Assembly: GCA_029783825.1 (NCBI GenBank)
Contig: JAREIK010001332.1
Location: 4,359,242-4,423,241, forward strand
Origin: Sapria himalayana
Lineage: Eukaryota; Streptophyta; Magnoliopsida; Malpighiales; Rafflesiaceae
Length of the DNA: 64,000 nt
Direction of reading: 5' to 3'
Shown: positions 22,099 to 35,480 of the stretch, in pieces
Layout: each line of letters opens with the position of its first letter
Position numbering within the stretch: position 1 is the first letter of the stretch
The notes under the pieces: generated by a model
Databases searched by the model: none
Seen by the model: only the letters and a program-made list of their open reading frames with translations
Told to the model about the DNA's origin: nothing
Position numbers and translations under genes: made by a program

Positions 22099-24805
22099 TG
22101 TGACTTTGTTATGATGCTTAACTTTTAGGGTTAGACAAAGTCTCAAAATCTTATTGAGTTATGATCTTTCATCCAACTAGTCTTACAAGTATATAAGTCA
22201 TACAAGTAATAAAGTAAACCTTTCGTGTATATATTAATTCCATAAATATTGTGTAGATAGTTTGATCAACTATCAGCTAACTACTATTCTAGTTGAGATG
22301 ATAAAATAAGTTTAGGTGAGTTTCTTAAATTATAGGGTTGATATATTCAATTATGTATGATGGGTTATTTAAATAATTTGGATATCATTGAGCTTAGTTA
22401 TAAAATAAAGGTAGGATTATCATAAAAAAACCTTAGTGTCCTATTGGCATATAAGGTGGTTATCAACTATTGGACCCTCCCCAATGATTATCCCCTCAAT
22501 ACCACCAAACAACAAATCATTCATGATCGAGATTCATTCACAAGTCTATACCTTTAAAATAACTCATCAATGACCCATGCTGGTTACTTCGTATTATCAT
22601 TCTTATTCTCTAACTTTATGTGTTATATAGATGTAAAATAATATAGTGGTAAAATATTTGTACTTTCAGCTTCATAGCATCATACTTACATAATTAATAT
22701 ATAATTTCTATTAAATATTACTAATGATAGTATTACAATAGAAATGAACTAGTAGGACTATTACTAACTTACAATTCACCTCTAATCACTTGTGTCCCAT
22801 GGTTTACCTATTATTGAAAACCATGACAACACATGACTCACACACTAAAGGTAAAACTTTTAAGAAAAAACATCCACATCAATTGAGAGTTAGTTCTTCT
22901 AAGACATGCATATTGAATTAGCTTATAAAAATATTTATGCGCTCAGCTTAAAAGGTATCATGCTTCCATAATTAATATACCTCAACATCAAGTTTTAAAC
23001 TATAGGTTTGTCTGGTATATTATAATCAAAAGGATTCTCACTTCCTTCTAACTATTATGCATGAATGTATTTCTTTGCTTATATCTCACTATCTATTATG
23101 ATAGCATGCAGAACTCAGAAGTCCACCAATAGTAAAATCTTAATTTCAAAATCTACATAATTATCATATCCATCAATAATCAAACTTCATTATGCATGAG
23201 TGTGTTTCATTACTTATATCTCATCATCTATTATGATATCATGCAGAAGTCTACCAATAGTAAAATTTAATTTCAAATCTACATTATTATCATATCCTTC
23301 AATAATCAAACTACAACAAAATCCAAAGATTAAATTCTTTTATAAAGTATTCATTATACATTATCAAATATAACAACCCTAGACAAAAATTTAGCATGAT
23401 ATTATGAAGAAATTCACACAAAATAATTGGAGATATATTTTGTGGAATTTTGGGGTTCCTAATGATAGCACTCAAGAGTGTCTCGGAACTAACCCTTAAC
23501 CCATAATACTATGTCGTGTGCCTCATATTTTTCCTTAGTATATGTAAAAATTCAAGCCCCCTCTCAGGGTTTATACTTGTATTTTACATTGCCTCTTTGC
23601 ATGTGGATCTCATCTAAGGTTGGGTGAAATTTTACTTTCAAAACCCTAGCTTTTGTTTTTTTTATATCCTAATTTTTTTTTTGAGATTCTTAATATTCTC
23701 TTTTATACTTGAATGATACAATATGAACTTTAAGTCAAAAGATGTGACTTTTTAGGAATGAGTCATGACTTTGGTCTTTTTCTAACTTTAGAATATCATG
23801 CCATTGTGATTGATTACAACTATACATTTCATCCCCAAAACTCAAAGTTGTGGCACTATGAATGCGTCATGACTTTGATCACTCTATTATATTTGATGAT
23901 TGTTGCACTGGGAATGGAATGGCTACATATATTAAATCATGAATACTAAGGCGTGACACTAGGAAAGGGTCCCAATTTTGGTCTCTCTCTTGCATCAAAT
24001 GGCCGTGACATTGAGATACTCATAACTACACATTTTGACTTTGTAATATTATGTTGTGTTACTAGAAATGGCTGTGAGTTATACTTTTTGTCTATATAAC
24101 CCAAAGTCATGATACAAGAAATAGATCATGACTTTGGTCACTTCTATAGAATAGAGAGTCACAACACTAAAAATAGTTGTGCCTCATGTATTACTATATA
24201 AAAATTTTTATATCCTATAGTCATAGTGCTAAGAATAGCATCATGACTTTCATCTTAGACTGATTGGCTCTATAATGATGTTGGATACTCTTCATGGCTT
24301 TTAACACTAGTGGGATACTTGATTGCTATGACAAAAAATTAATATCATAGATATAAATAATATTACAAGCTAGTGTGACTATGATTCCAAAAAAAGTTTC
24401 ACAACTAAAAAAATTATATTGCATAGTAAAATAATTATATCAATGAGATGATAGAATCATAGTTTACTAAGATTAATATGACTATTTGTATAGAGTTTCA
24501 ACTAAGAATAGATGTAAAAACTATCTTATAGCTCAATGAGGCATAATAAAGTAATAACACTATGAATGTTATGACCTTACTTTACTTTTTGCTCTCATCC
24601 TTTTTAACAATACATCTCTATTTCATACAAAAATCATATAATTTTATTATATTTCATTATAATTCATCAAAAACCATAATTTAGTGAGACTATTCATTTT
24701 AAATCTTTTTTATATCATGAATAATCACTAAAATACATAGTTTTATTCAGAATTTGGAATACCGAACAAACTCACATATTAAAATAATTACTCATCCCCA
24801 AATAA
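22099..24805 (-). repeat. LTR 1 of Athila/Tat-like Gypsy family (3' LTR of copy A)
   Basis: This unit of about 2.7 kb is repeated at 28385-30730, 39375-44700 (interrupted), 35330-36560 (left half) and 47090-48355 (right half). Shared landmarks in order are TGTGACTTTGTTATGA, a 'CAAGTATATAAGTCATACAAG' block, 'CCTATTGGCATA', 'ACTCAAGAGTGT', an AAAACCCTAGC block, a tandem block of about 100-bp units with CATGACTTTGGTC (about 23755-24290), and a right end with TAATCACTAAAA..A..TA.TTTTATT. The orientation is inferred from the minus-strand gag-pol. A polypurine-like tract, read on the minus strand, follows at about 24810. Boundaries are good to some tens of bases; no target duplication could be fixed. 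Confidence 0.68.
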
Positions 24806-25759
24806 TTGCTCCCTCTCTTAAAAAATGGTGCATTCCATCTATCCTCCATAATTGCTTGATATGACTAGGTTTGAGTGTCATAGTTTATCTAGATAGTGAG
24901 ACTACTTTTTTTGGATATCTAAATGAGTCATAGTAAGATTTGAATTTTGATGACTAAATTTTATGAGTAAAAAATGATCTGTGTTTGAGTATATTTATTT
25001 TATCATATTATGCTTTAAAGAATTCTTGGGTTGCCTTCTAAGTTGTACTATGTTTAATTTTTGTAGCTAGACTAACAAAGATTTGTTACTTGCATCAATG
25101 ATCTCAGCTATCCAAGCTAGCTTCATCATATAATCTTTTATTGTCTCTTTTCTTCTAAAACTTTGTTTTAGTATTGAATAATATTCCATATTTTTTTTAT
25201 CATTATTTCATTTTGTTCTTTCTCTTTCCTAAGATGTCACAACTTTTTGGATAACCACAACTTCACTCTCCCTGGATGACATGACTTTAAGGATCGTCAT
25301 AAATTATTTTGTTGGGCTGCTCTATGAGCTTTTTCTTTTTGGAATTCCAAAGTTATAGTGTTAGACTTTGCCATAGTTTCTTGTTGGCATGTACTTGGAG
25401 ATTTATCTTTCTAGAACTTCAAAATCATAAAATTAGGTTTTGCCATGATGTCTTTCTTTAGTTTCTATATCTCTAAAGTTGAAGTACTATTCAAAACCAT
25501 GACTTTCATTACTATTTTTATTTCTTTTTCTACTTCTTTTAGATGTTTTATAATTATTATTGAAAATGTGTTTTCCTCTATTATTTCATTAGTCACCAAT
25601 TGAAATTCTACATCTACCTTTTCTACATGTATTTTTCTTCAAAACTTCAACATCATTTTCTCCATGCAATTTGGAAAAAAAAATTGTGTGTTTAACTTTT
25701 CTTTTCCACCTCTACGAAGTGCTCTTCTTTGGCCCCTTCTAAATTTTTGACTTTTAAAA

Positions 25760-26340
25760 AAATGTCATGATTCAAAATAGGCATTCTCCTCAATCTCACT
25801 TTTACTTTTGTTTCTTTATTATCCTTCTTCTACATCATCCTCCTCATCTTTTTTTTAGGCCAATAGTATTGTACAAAATTCTTCCACCTAAAGTCCATAT
25901 TTTGTTGCCTTGTAGTGTGGAAAAGGTTATCAATCCTCCAATAATCTTTCTCATCATCATATTGACTCTACATATATTTTATAAAGGTTTAACTTCACTT
26001 TCTCCTCACCTACATGAAGCATGAACTTTCTCATTTTGGCATCAATGAGGACTTGTCCAGTGGCTAAAAATAACCATCCCAAAATCAAAAGAGCATGTTA
26101 ATCTTCCTCTATATCAAAAAAAAAAAAAATCATAAAAAAAATAAATATACCTACCTTAAGCAAAGCTTCTTCAATAATACTCATTGGGTACTTCATTGAT
26201 TGATCGATTATTTATAATGAGAGAAAGTTTGGAGTGATCTTAGTGAGGTTCAATCTTTGTGCTATTGACAAAGGCATCAAGTTTATACTCTATTTTAAAT
26301 CACATATTGCCTCTCAGCATGTATACCTTGACAAATAATA
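25760..26340 (-). pseudogene. Gypsy aspartic protease region, copy A
   Basis: The minus strand from about 26330 to 25760 aligns block by block with the better preserved protease at 45706-46114. Shared plus-strand landmarks are the CTTCAATAATAC.CATTGGG and GGTTCAATCTTTGTGCTATTG blocks. Read as protein it gives NLTKITPNF-, NRSINEVPNEYY- and a late GMVIFSHWTSP-like block in place of 'GRPFLATG'. Several stops and frameshifts. The catalytic triad cannot be confirmed. Confidence 0.55.
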
Positions 26341-27299
26341 TGTTGATTTCTAACTTATGGAAAATGATGAGTAACTTTCCAAATTATTCATCCTATTTTA
26401 CTTTCTAATACATTGTGAAAAAAAAAAGTTTGGAGAAAAATTACATTTAGTATCATTCTTGGTTAGATCCATATTTCTTGTACTTCAAGTAACCTCTATC
26501 CAATCTTATGATACTCTTTTTTCTTATGTCATAGCCATATGGTTGAGTTGAGTATTCTAATCTTCAAGCACCATAACTTTGGAAAATATCATGACTTTGG
26601 GGGCTTTGGCATTTAACAATATTGTGGTGCATTTAAAACTTTTGGAAAAGTAATAATTCTATCAGTTGTAGCACTATCTATTTTAGCTTTCTCCAATTAT
26701 TACCTCTCAATTTCTTTTCCGCTTTAAAGCATAATTATCAAGTACCTCTTCAAGTGTGTCAATTATTTGATTTGATTATATATAATTTTCATTGTCTCAT
26801 TTGTTTGCTCCAACTTCGACTCAAGCTCCTCCATTCTATCCTTTTGAAAATTATTTCTTTATTTCATCTCGGTTAGCAATTTTACTAATTTGTCATTGAT
26901 GAAAACTTTTCTTCATGTCTTCAATGTGAATAATATAAACTCAATCCCCCTTGAGTATTTTGCTCATAGAATTATTTTTAAAATTTTCTGAGACTTTTTC
27001 AATATTATGCTATCCATTTCAATAGCCTCCATAGTAAAATTATATGTAATTTCTCATATTTAGATGGTAGTGTATTTGGATATTTGTATAATATAAAAAC
27101 ACATACTCTTTTCTTGGTAATCCATTTGCATTCTCCACATTGTAAATGTGATCAAATGTCACTGCAACACTATTTCTTATGATTGCACAATGGTAATTTA
27201 TCCCATTACTTTGTGCTTCTTTTTTTGAGAATCCAACCTTTTAAAAAATATCTCAATCTTTGTCATTATCATGGTAAATCTATCTAACTCCAATACTCT

Positions 27300-27905
27300 A
27301 ACTTGATTTTTTCCAAAGAGATAATTGTTTGAAGTTTGGTAGTTGTTCTTTGGTAACTACTAAAAAAAATAATGTGCTTCCTCAGGTAATTTGTTCATAA
27401 TTGACCTATTAGAGAACACATCAATTATGTAACACATCACGTAGTTTATCCCATTATAGAAGGTTTGGGATTGGAACAATAAATCAAACCCATGTTAAGG
27501 ATTTCTCTTTAACAACTCCTTAAACTTGACTTAAGCATCATACAAAGTCTCAAACTCATCATGATGGAATTGGCTTATCTCACTCAGTGATGGTGAGACA
27601 ATTTGAGGTGGGAAGAATATTATGAGGAAAGCTTACAAAAGTTCATCCCAACTCTCAATCACACCCTAAGATAAGTACTAGAACCAACTCTATGCCTTGT
27701 CTCTCAAAGAAAAAAGAACTAGATTTAACCTAATGACATCATGACTAACTCCATTCATTTTAACTTTGTTACATAACTTTAAGAATATCATGACAAGTCC
27801 ACTCATATCCTCTGACATCCTCCCACTATACTGATGTTGTTGAACTATCACTATTAGACTTAGCTTCAACTCAAAATAGTTAGATTCCACTGGTTGCATC
27901 TAAAT
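27300..27905 (-). pseudogene. Gypsy gag (Athila/Tat-like), copy A
   Basis: The minus-strand run 27899-27690 reads FELKLSLIVIVQQHQYSGRM, a KLCNKVKMNGVSHDVIRL block and SLRDKA. This is the 'FELKP.L..MVQQ.QF.G ... C...K.NGV..D.IRLRLFPFSL.DKA' core of the retrotransposon capsid (RVT_gag). After a frame change it continues as GVIESWDELL, AFLIIFFPP, EFETLYDA.VKFKELLKRNP and FYNGI, the rest of the capsid domain. Gag packages the RNA in virus-like particles. Further minus-strand helical sequence, including IGKVSENFKNNSM near 26990, continues toward the protease. Confidence 0.8.
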
Positions 27906-28384
27906 CCTATAGTAATTTTCTATCATAGTAGGTTACCAATAGTCTACCAAAGCGTGGTGATGCTTTAACTATTAGATAACTTTTTCATCACCTCTTTGGG
28001 CATCTCTTCTGCTACTAGTTCTTTCTATTGGCCCTTTATCAACTCTCTATATCAAAATTACTATTTTGGTTCTTTAAATATTTGCATCCAGATGTGTTAG
28101 TTCAATCCTAGAGTTTTTTCTCATAATGAATGTGATGGATATAAAAAAATAAAGAAAAAAATCTAACAAAAAAATACAAATAAATAATCTAAGATATGCA
28201 ATACAAATCAAGATGCAAACTTAAGATATTGATATCCCCGAAAATAACTAAAGTTATAAATATTTCTACTAAAAATATAAATATGTCTACTAAAAATAAA
28301 AATATTTATTTTATAAGAATAGTTACATCGACTAAAGTTGACTAATAATCTAAATAATCCCCGAATATAATACCAAAAACTTGT

Positions 28385-30730
28385 TGTGACTTTATTATGA
28401 TATCTAATGTTTAGAATTATGCAATCCAAAAATCTCATTAGGAGATGGTCTCTAATCTAGCCAGTTCAACGAGTATATGAGTCATACAAGTAATGAATTA
28501 AACTTTTTTTTCCATATTTAGATCATACATACAGATTATATAATCAATTTAATCATACAATAATTATATTTTTTATTATACATGATGACTTATGTAAATA
28601 TTGTGTATATCATTAATCTTGGTTACAAAATAAATATATAATTATTGTTAAAAAGATCTAGTGCCCTATTGGCATACAATGTAATTATCAACTATTAGTT
28701 CATCTTCAATAATAGTCTCCTCGCAGCTTTCCCCTCAATACTTTATTACTAAAATAACAAATCATTCATGCTCGAGTATCATTCATATGTCCATACCTTT
28801 TAGGAAATTCATCAACTTCCCTTGATAATTACATCATATACAACTTCTTATTTTCTGACCTCATTTATCATTTAGATATAAACTATTATTGTAATAAGAA
28901 TATTTTCACTTTGTAAGCACCATCCTCATCCAATTAACATATGATTTTTTTAAAATTTTACTAGTAGTAATCATATGAAAGAATGGAACTCATAGGAATA
29001 TAATCATCTTATGAGTTACCTCTCCAAATTCTTGTGTCTCATAGCCTACTTATCACCAAAAACCATCACTGCACATGACTTCCATACTAAACAAAAAACC
29101 TTTAGGAAAATATTCTATAAAATTCCTATATTAATTGAGGGTCAGTTATTATAAAAATATATATGCTTTTGACTTCATAAGTAACATACTCATATGATTA
29201 ATGCACTTCAATATTTAGTTTCAACATATAGGTTTGTCTAATACATCATGATTAGAAGGACTATTATTTCTTTTTTATCATTACATGCAAGTATGCTTTT
29301 TGGGTTACCTTTCACCATCAACTATGATAGCACACTCAAACCTAATAATAGTAAAACTATTATTTCAGTTCTACATAATTACCACATTAATCAATAACCA
29401 AACCATGATAAAATCCAAATATTAAATTCATTCATAAAACAACAATCATAGATAATCAAACATAGTAATTTTAAACCTCAAATTAGCTTGGCATTAGAGA
29501 GAAATTCACATGAAAAAATTAGAGATATATCTCTTGAAATTTTAGATTCCCAATGATAGCTCTCAAGAGTGTCATTGAACCAAATTCTAAATCAAGAATA
29601 CTTTGTCACTCACCTCAGATTTGGCCCTAAAATAGTTTGAAATTCATTATCCCTCACTTAGGGCTTATACTTGTGTCATGCATAGAACATTTGTTTGTGG
29701 ATTTTTCCAAAATTTTGGTGAGATTTTGCTCTTAAAACCCTAGCTTTCTTTTTTTTTCTTATGCCCTAGAATTTTTTTTTCACAATTCTTGATTTTTTTC
29801 ATTTATACTTGAATGGCTAGATGTGAACTTTAAGTCAATAGTTATGAATTTTTAGGAATTAGTCATGTCATTAGTCTCTTTCTAACTATAATATCATGGT
29901 ATTGGGAATAACCACGATTAGACATTTTGTCTCTAGAATACAAATATAATGAAACTGGGAATGGGTCATGGCATTGTTCTTTCTCTTGTATTAGATGGTC
30001 ATGATGCTAAGAATAGCCATGGATATATATTTCATTGCTAGAACACAAAGCCATGATACTATGAATGAGCCTTGACTTTGGTCTCTTTCTTACATTAGAT
30101 GGTCATAGCACAGAGAATGACTATTACAATTTATTTTGTTTTTATAATATTAAGTTATGATGTCAGGAATGGTTTTGACTTATGCATTTTACCTATGTAA
30201 CTCAAAGCTATAGCATTATAGGCTTGCCATGGATTTTAGCACTAATGGGATACATGGTTTCTATGAAGAGAAATTAATATCATTGTCATAAAAAATATTA
30301 TGAGCTAGTACAACTACAAGTCAAAGAAAGTTTTATAGCTAAAAAAAATATTTTGCATATTGAAATAATTCTGTCGATGGTGTGATAGAGTCATGACATA
30401 TGAATTTTTTGATGACTATTTATATAGAATTTTAGCCAAGAATAAATGCCAAAACTATCATATAGTTCAATAAAGTATAACAAAGTCATAACATATGCAA
30501 TGATATGACTTTACAAAATTTTTTGCTCTCCATTTTTTCAATAATCCACAAAGGTTCTATTTCACACAAAAATTAGATAATTGTACTACTATTCATCATT
30601 TCCATCAAAGACCATAATTTTGTGAAATTATTCTTTTTAAAACTCATTTCTATATACACGCATCATGAATAATCACTAAAACACTTAGTTTTATTAGGTA
30701 TATGACAAACCAAATAGGCTTTTCTTCAAC
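28385..30730 (-). repeat. LTR 2 of Gypsy family, shared by copies A and B
   Basis: It starts TGTGACTTTATTATGATA and follows LTR 1 throughout, with the same block order. This includes CTATTGGCATACAATG at about 28665, CTCAAGAGTGTCATTG at about 29560 and AAAACCCTAGC at about 29735. The CATGACTTTGG tandem block lies at about 29860-30240, and AATAATCACTAAAACAC near the right end at about 30670. Immediately left is a 5' leader (28140-28384) resembling 35160-35330. Immediately right is the 3' untranslated region of copy B. One LTR therefore serves two internal regions. Confidence 0.68.
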
Positions 30731-31689
30731 ATAACTTACTTGCTTAAGGCTCTTGTGTCTATTATCTCTTCAACATAAAGTTATGGCCAATAAAAAATAT
30801 CACAACTATTCAATAAGATAATAGAAGGTATACTAAACTCAAGACATGAAAAATATCATGATTCTCTATTGATTCTTTCTCGCCTCCAAGACTTTGCTCC
30901 ACCAAGATTAACAAAATTTATTCAAAATAACTATGATATCACTAAAATTCATCAAAAGCTTTTGAAACATTAATTTAGTAAAATATCTTCAATAAAATTA
31001 TAAATATGTGCAAACACACCAATAAATATACTCCAAGCCACCTAAAATGTCAATACATAGAGTGTCAAACAAGCTCTCATACTAAAAGTATTGCTCATCT
31101 TTGAGTAATGAATCTAACTTTATTTTCTTCGACACAATATAAATCTTACATAAGTACTATCATGATTATGTTTGAGTGTCATGGTATACTATTTTCTTGG
31201 TAATAGGTGTCTTGATTTTTGGGATTAGAAAGTAAATTAAGTGCGTATGAGTTTGTTCATCAAAATACATAAAAACAAATTCTTGGGTTGCATCCCGAGT
31301 AGTTTTTTTTAATGTCTATACCTGGGCCTTACTTGGATCTCCCATTTGTTCTATGATCTTAGTAGTCTATGCAAGCTTCTCCATATAATATTTTTGATCT
31401 TCTCATTTTCTAGATTTCTCTTCAAGCATCCAATAATCCTTCAAAAAATTTTCTTTTGGCCAATTTTCATTGGATGCCATGACTTTGGAAGAAGACATAA
31501 TATCATTGCCTATGATCTCCTTTGACAACATCATGATTAATTTTGCAGCCATGGGATGTGGAATTGTTTTAGGATCGATTTCATCATGCCTTAAAAAGAA
31601 GTCATGACTTACACTTTTGTTGTATTTTGTAGAGTCATATCTTTTGATTCTTTCACCATTTTAGCCTCGGTTTGTTCTCGCTTATAATA

Positions 31690-32420
31690 TTTCAATCTTT
31701 ATCCATCTAAGTTAAATTCCATTCTATCTTATGATTTTATTATGACTACCCCATATTGTATCATTATGGTGATCATAAATGGTTCATACCATCATAACTT
31801 AACTTTCCTACAAACAGGTTGATATGGTAGTTGAACACCAATATTTTTTCTCTTATTTGAACTCATTCCTTTATAGATTCTTTTAGTGCCATTTTTTGTT
31901 GTGTCTTTGTAGATCTGACCATTTTCATTGTCTTCATTCCATAATTCTTTTAATTTACTCATTTAAAGAACTTGATTTTATTTTATATTCCTCAATTTAT
32001 AGTTCATTTATTTTATTGGCCACTATGCTCGATGTTTAATTTCAACTAACAAGTGACAAGCCTTTTAAAAAAAATGAGTCTATGGAGAGATCTCTCTAGG
32101 AAAGTCTTGAATTCCAATCCATATACCCACAATGCTTCCTACAACCTTGGAGACTAATCCCCTCAATAGGATTGTTTATCTTTTCTAATATATTCTTGAT
32201 CTCCTTTTTTGTAATTTCTACTTTCCTATTTGTCTATGGAAAATATGAAAGTCTCATTTTATGCCTAGTCACATGCTTAATCAAGCATACCCTAAATAAA
32301 TAGTTACAAAAATGACTTTCTCCATCACTTATAATATATCATGGTATGTCGAACCATGCAAAAAAATTGCATGAGAAACTCACTATTATATTTGAATCTT
32401 TTTATTTCTGCATGTATAGT
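31690..32420 (-). pseudogene. Gypsy integrase remnant, copy B
   Basis: On the minus strand, 32360-32160 reads, with frame slips, ESHFCN.LFR, HVTRHKMRLSYFP and TNRKVEITKKEIKNILEKI. This corresponds to the 'SDGGSHFCN..F......GV.H....YHPQTNGQVE..NREIK.IL' core of Athila/Tat integrase. The C-terminal segment at about 31830-31690 reads KVKL, WYEPFMI, YGVVIIK and NLDG.RLKYYKRE, matching the 'KLKSRW.GPF.......YGAVE........VNGQRLKHY' tail. Integrase would join element DNA to the host chromosome. Heavily interrupted by stops. Confidence 0.72.
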
Positions 32421-32759
32421 GCTTTAATACATATATATTTATAATATACTACTAATAGTATATATTTCATGCTAAAAATTGAAAGAAATGGTCACATAAA
32501 ATCTCTTACACCTGAGTCAAACTATTCCACTATTAGGATACTATTAACATTCTCATTATGTTTATGTTTTCTCCAATCTTTAGCAATTACAGCATCACAC
32601 AATATTTTGAAAATCTCTATATAATGATGGAACAAAATAGATTGAAATATCTTTTGGTTAGTTTTTTTACCTCTAAAATGCTCTCCATAAAGTGAAGAAA
32701 AGATATTTGAGAATAATCTTCATTTATTCATCTTCTGCTACACATCTTCTTATGACCTA

Positions 32760-33520
32760 ATTTACACATCTTTTAAATAGTTGTGGATCATCTAATAGGT
32801 AGTATCTTTATTCATGCATGATTTTTATTTTTTTGTGATCTGAGAGATGGTGGAAGAGCATCACAAGCTAGATAATTAACAAAATTGGTATAATAGGGTA
32901 AATGAGTTTTCAAAGTCAAGATCAATTTGTTTGAGAAGTTCTTCAAGATTTCAACTCCTCCTTTGAGGTTCTCATTGGATTCCAAATGGGACAAATGATC
33001 TGCTATCACATTATTGCATCTCTTCTTATCTCTTCTTTCTATATCAAATTCTAGGAGCAAAAGAATCTATATGATATAAATTAGCATGCTTTTTCCTTTA
33101 ATTAAATATCACACTACATCATGATCTATATATATCACTTTATTTGCCTTGAAAATATATGGTCATAATTTGTCACAAGAAAACATTGCGTCTAACATTT
33201 CTTTTTTAGTTTTTTTATAATTACATGAGTTTCATTCAATATCCAACTATAATATGAAATGACTTTAAAAAACCTTCTCTTTTATATCCTATTAAAATCC
33301 CAAGTACATATGTGATTGTATTGCACATTAATAAAAAATGGCTTATCCCACATTGGTTTCATCAAAATAGAGCATTCTATCAATTTACTCTTTAACTCTT
33401 CAAAAGCATCAATACAATCATCATTAAAGTTGAAAACTACTTTATTTTCTAATAGACTCTATAATAGTTTCGCCATCTTCAAGAAATTACTAATAAATCT
33501 ATGGTAGAAACTAACATGGA
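32760..33520 (-). pseudogene. Gypsy RNase H (RT_RNaseH type), copy B
   Basis: The minus-strand block 33500-33330 reads HRFISNFLKMAKLL, LLENKVVFNFNDDC and DAFEELKSKLIECSI. This is the end of RT/connection that precedes the RNase H 'F...CLKAFEELK..L..AP' start. The open stretch 33060-32812 reads LLEFDIERRDKKRCNNVIAD, followed by HLSHLES and a KTHLPYYTNFVNYL block. This matches 'LLQEFD.EI.DKKG.ENVVADHLSRL ... PWYADI.NYL' at the C-terminal end of the domain in Athila/Tat elements. Confidence 0.82.
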
Positions 33521-34600
33521 CTAGGAAACTATACACCCCTTGATAGGTGTAGAGTGAGGTAAAGTTTTTATTATGAAAATCTTTCCATTGTCCACTTCAA
33601 GTCCTCTCATAGAGATAGAAAATCCAAGTACAATTTATTTTTTTACCATGAAATAATATTTTGACTAGTTAAAGACAAAATTATTCTCTAACATTAGTTC
33701 AACACCACTTCAAAGTTCTTCAAACAACCTTCAAAAGAATCTCTATATATAAAAAAATCATTTATAAATACATCCAAAATTTTTTCATTAAGAATAGTAA
33801 AGATCACATTCATGCATTTTTTAAAGGTAGCTAAAGCATTGCAAATACCAACTGATATTCTCTAGAATAGAAAGGTTCTATATTAAAAGTGAAGGTAATA
33901 TTTTCTTAGTTTGCCAAGTCAATGAAAATCTGATTGTATCCCAAATATCTATCTAGAAAATAAAATAAGGCATGCCCCAAGATTCTATCAAGAATTTGAT
34001 CTATGAAAGAAAGGGGGTAATGGTCCTTTCTTGTTTCTTTATTCAATTTGTAGTAATCTATACATTTGTGTCATTCAATGGCTACATGTGTTGAGATCTT
34101 TTCATTTTCAAGGTTTTTACTTCCATCAAACTATCCTTTTTTGGAACTATATATATCAGACTAACTCATGGACTATATGATATGGCATATATGACTTATA
34201 CATTGATCCACTTCATGATATTCTTTCTTACCACATCTTTTATTTTTGGATTCATCCTTCATTGGTGTTCAATTGTTTGCCTTATACAATCTTCTAAAAT
34301 CATATTGTGCATGCATATTAAAAGGCTAATTCCTTGGATATTTTAAAGCGACTAGGGCTATAGTTTTGGCAATTTTTCATATCAACTTCACCATTGCTTC
34401 CTGCATCTATTTAGTCGAGGATACTAAATTGATAATTGGCAATGTCAGCTCTACCCCCAATAAAGAATAATGTAGGTGATTGTGTATCACCATCAAAATT
34501 AAGTTATCTAGAATCATCCAACTTCTATTGTGGCCATGACTTTTGCTAAAGTCATGGCTTCATCAATCATGTCTTCCAATATGATCGTTACAACTTTTTC
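33520..34600 (-). pseudogene. Gypsy reverse transcriptase, copy B
   Basis: Minus-strand blocks in family order are: MKDESKNKRCGKKE (about 34260-34220, for 'N..MKEVV.KEV'); STHVAI and TQMYRLLQI (about 34100-34040); GICNALATFKKCMNVIF (about 33850-33800, for 'GLCNAPATFQRCM..IF'); and EKILDVFINDFF (about 33785-33745). The last replaces the catalytic 'F.DDF' box, with Asn for the first catalytic Asp. Then come LDFLSL and the VYSFLVHVSFYHRFI block at about 33540-33500. RT copies the genomic RNA into DNA; this copy is inactive. Confidence 0.78.
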
Positions 34601-34801
34601 TTTTGTCCATCCTTTTATTTTGTGTTTTCTTTGGTTTTTTGTACTTCTAATTCTATATTGTTTTTGAGTTTTATGAACATGAATCTCTAAAGATCCTCCT
34701 TGGTATTTCCTAGCACATCATTGTTGATCTCCTCTTTATTTGGTAGTGATATTCACTCACTTTGACTCTCATTAAGTATATATTACACTTCTTCTACATC
34801 A

Positions 34802-35041
34802 TTAGCCTGCTTTTAACTCTATTAGTAAATTAAGAATGCTTTCTTTAAAGGATATTTTAATTGTTGGATATGGACCATAGTGATGCGATGGTTGCTTTGA
34901 ACTCTCATAAAATAAACTTTCATGATTTTCTAAGTAAGGATAATCATATAGATCTAAGTCACTTCTTGGTATGAAATAAAATTCATGGTTTTGTAGTGAG
35001 TTCATTTCTCTCATTTGATAGAGTTGGTTGGAGTAGATCAA
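34802..35041 (-). pseudogene. Open frame upstream of Gypsy pol (copy B), possibly gag-derived
   Basis: An 79-codon minus-strand open stretch, rich in Tyr, Ser and Asn (for example NQLYQMREMNSLQNHEFYF, DLYDYPYLENHES). It lies between the 5' leader and the RT, where gag/protease would normally be. I do not recognise a conserved block. It may be the N-terminal end of gag left after deletion of the capsid and protease, or it may be chance. Confidence 0.3.
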
Positions 35042-35290
35042 CTCTCTAGTCTTTAAACTCTATGTCTCTATAGTAGTCTCTCTTTTAATGTCTTGGTGCA
35101 AAAATATTAGCTCAATATTAGAAGTTCTACTCATGTGGATTTGATGGCTACAAAACAAATAAAATAATAAAAAAAAATACAATACAAACACTAAGAAATA
35201 AATATATTTAATCAAATAGAAACAAAACTTTACTTTTGCAAGTATAGTTATGCAAACTAAAGCTAATTAATTAAACTACAATCATATAAT

Positions 35291-35480
35291 CAATCTCAAA
35301 AAATAGTGATAAAATTAATTATGACTTTGCAAGAGTGTCAAATCTTGTTGATTGACATGATCCAAAAATCTCATTGGGTCATTTAAGTAATAAAATATTC
35401 AATCTCAAAAAATAGTGATAAAATTGTTATGACTTTGCTAGAGTGTCAAATCTTGTTGTTTATTGACATGATCCCAAAAT
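35291..35480. repeat. Tandem duplication across a Gypsy leader/LTR junction
   Basis: The segment from CAATCTCAAAAAATAGTG (35291) through ACTTTGCAAGAGTGTCAAA and GACATGATCC is repeated from about 35399 with a few changes (CTAGAG for AAGAG; a small insertion). Period is about 107 bp. The duplication straddles the point where LTR homology starts. Confidence 0.8.

Larger units (their letters stand above)
24806..28384 (-). mobile_element. Internal region of Gypsy copy A: gag and protease, no polymerase
   Basis: Between two full LTRs lies only 3.6 kb. The left part (24806-25700) is the 3' untranslated region, with the GGGTTGCCTTCTAAG.. block typical of Athila-like elements. The protease region follows at about 25760-26340 and gag at about 26900-27900, all on the minus strand. 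The segment 28140-28384 is the 5' leader next to the right LTR. RT, RNase H and integrase are absent, so the copy is non-autonomous. Confidence 0.7.
30731..35329 (-). mobile_element. Internal region of Gypsy copy B: polymerase present, gag/protease mostly lost
   Basis: Reading leftward from the right LTR: 5' leader (about 35330-35160), an unassigned or gag-derived stretch (35050-34650), RT (about 34600-33520), RNase H (about 33520-32812), integrase (about 32420-31690), then 3' untranslated sequence. The latter has the same TTCTTGGGTTGCATCCC block (about 31278) seen in copies A and C. The capsid and protease blocks of copy A were not found. Confidence 0.72.
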
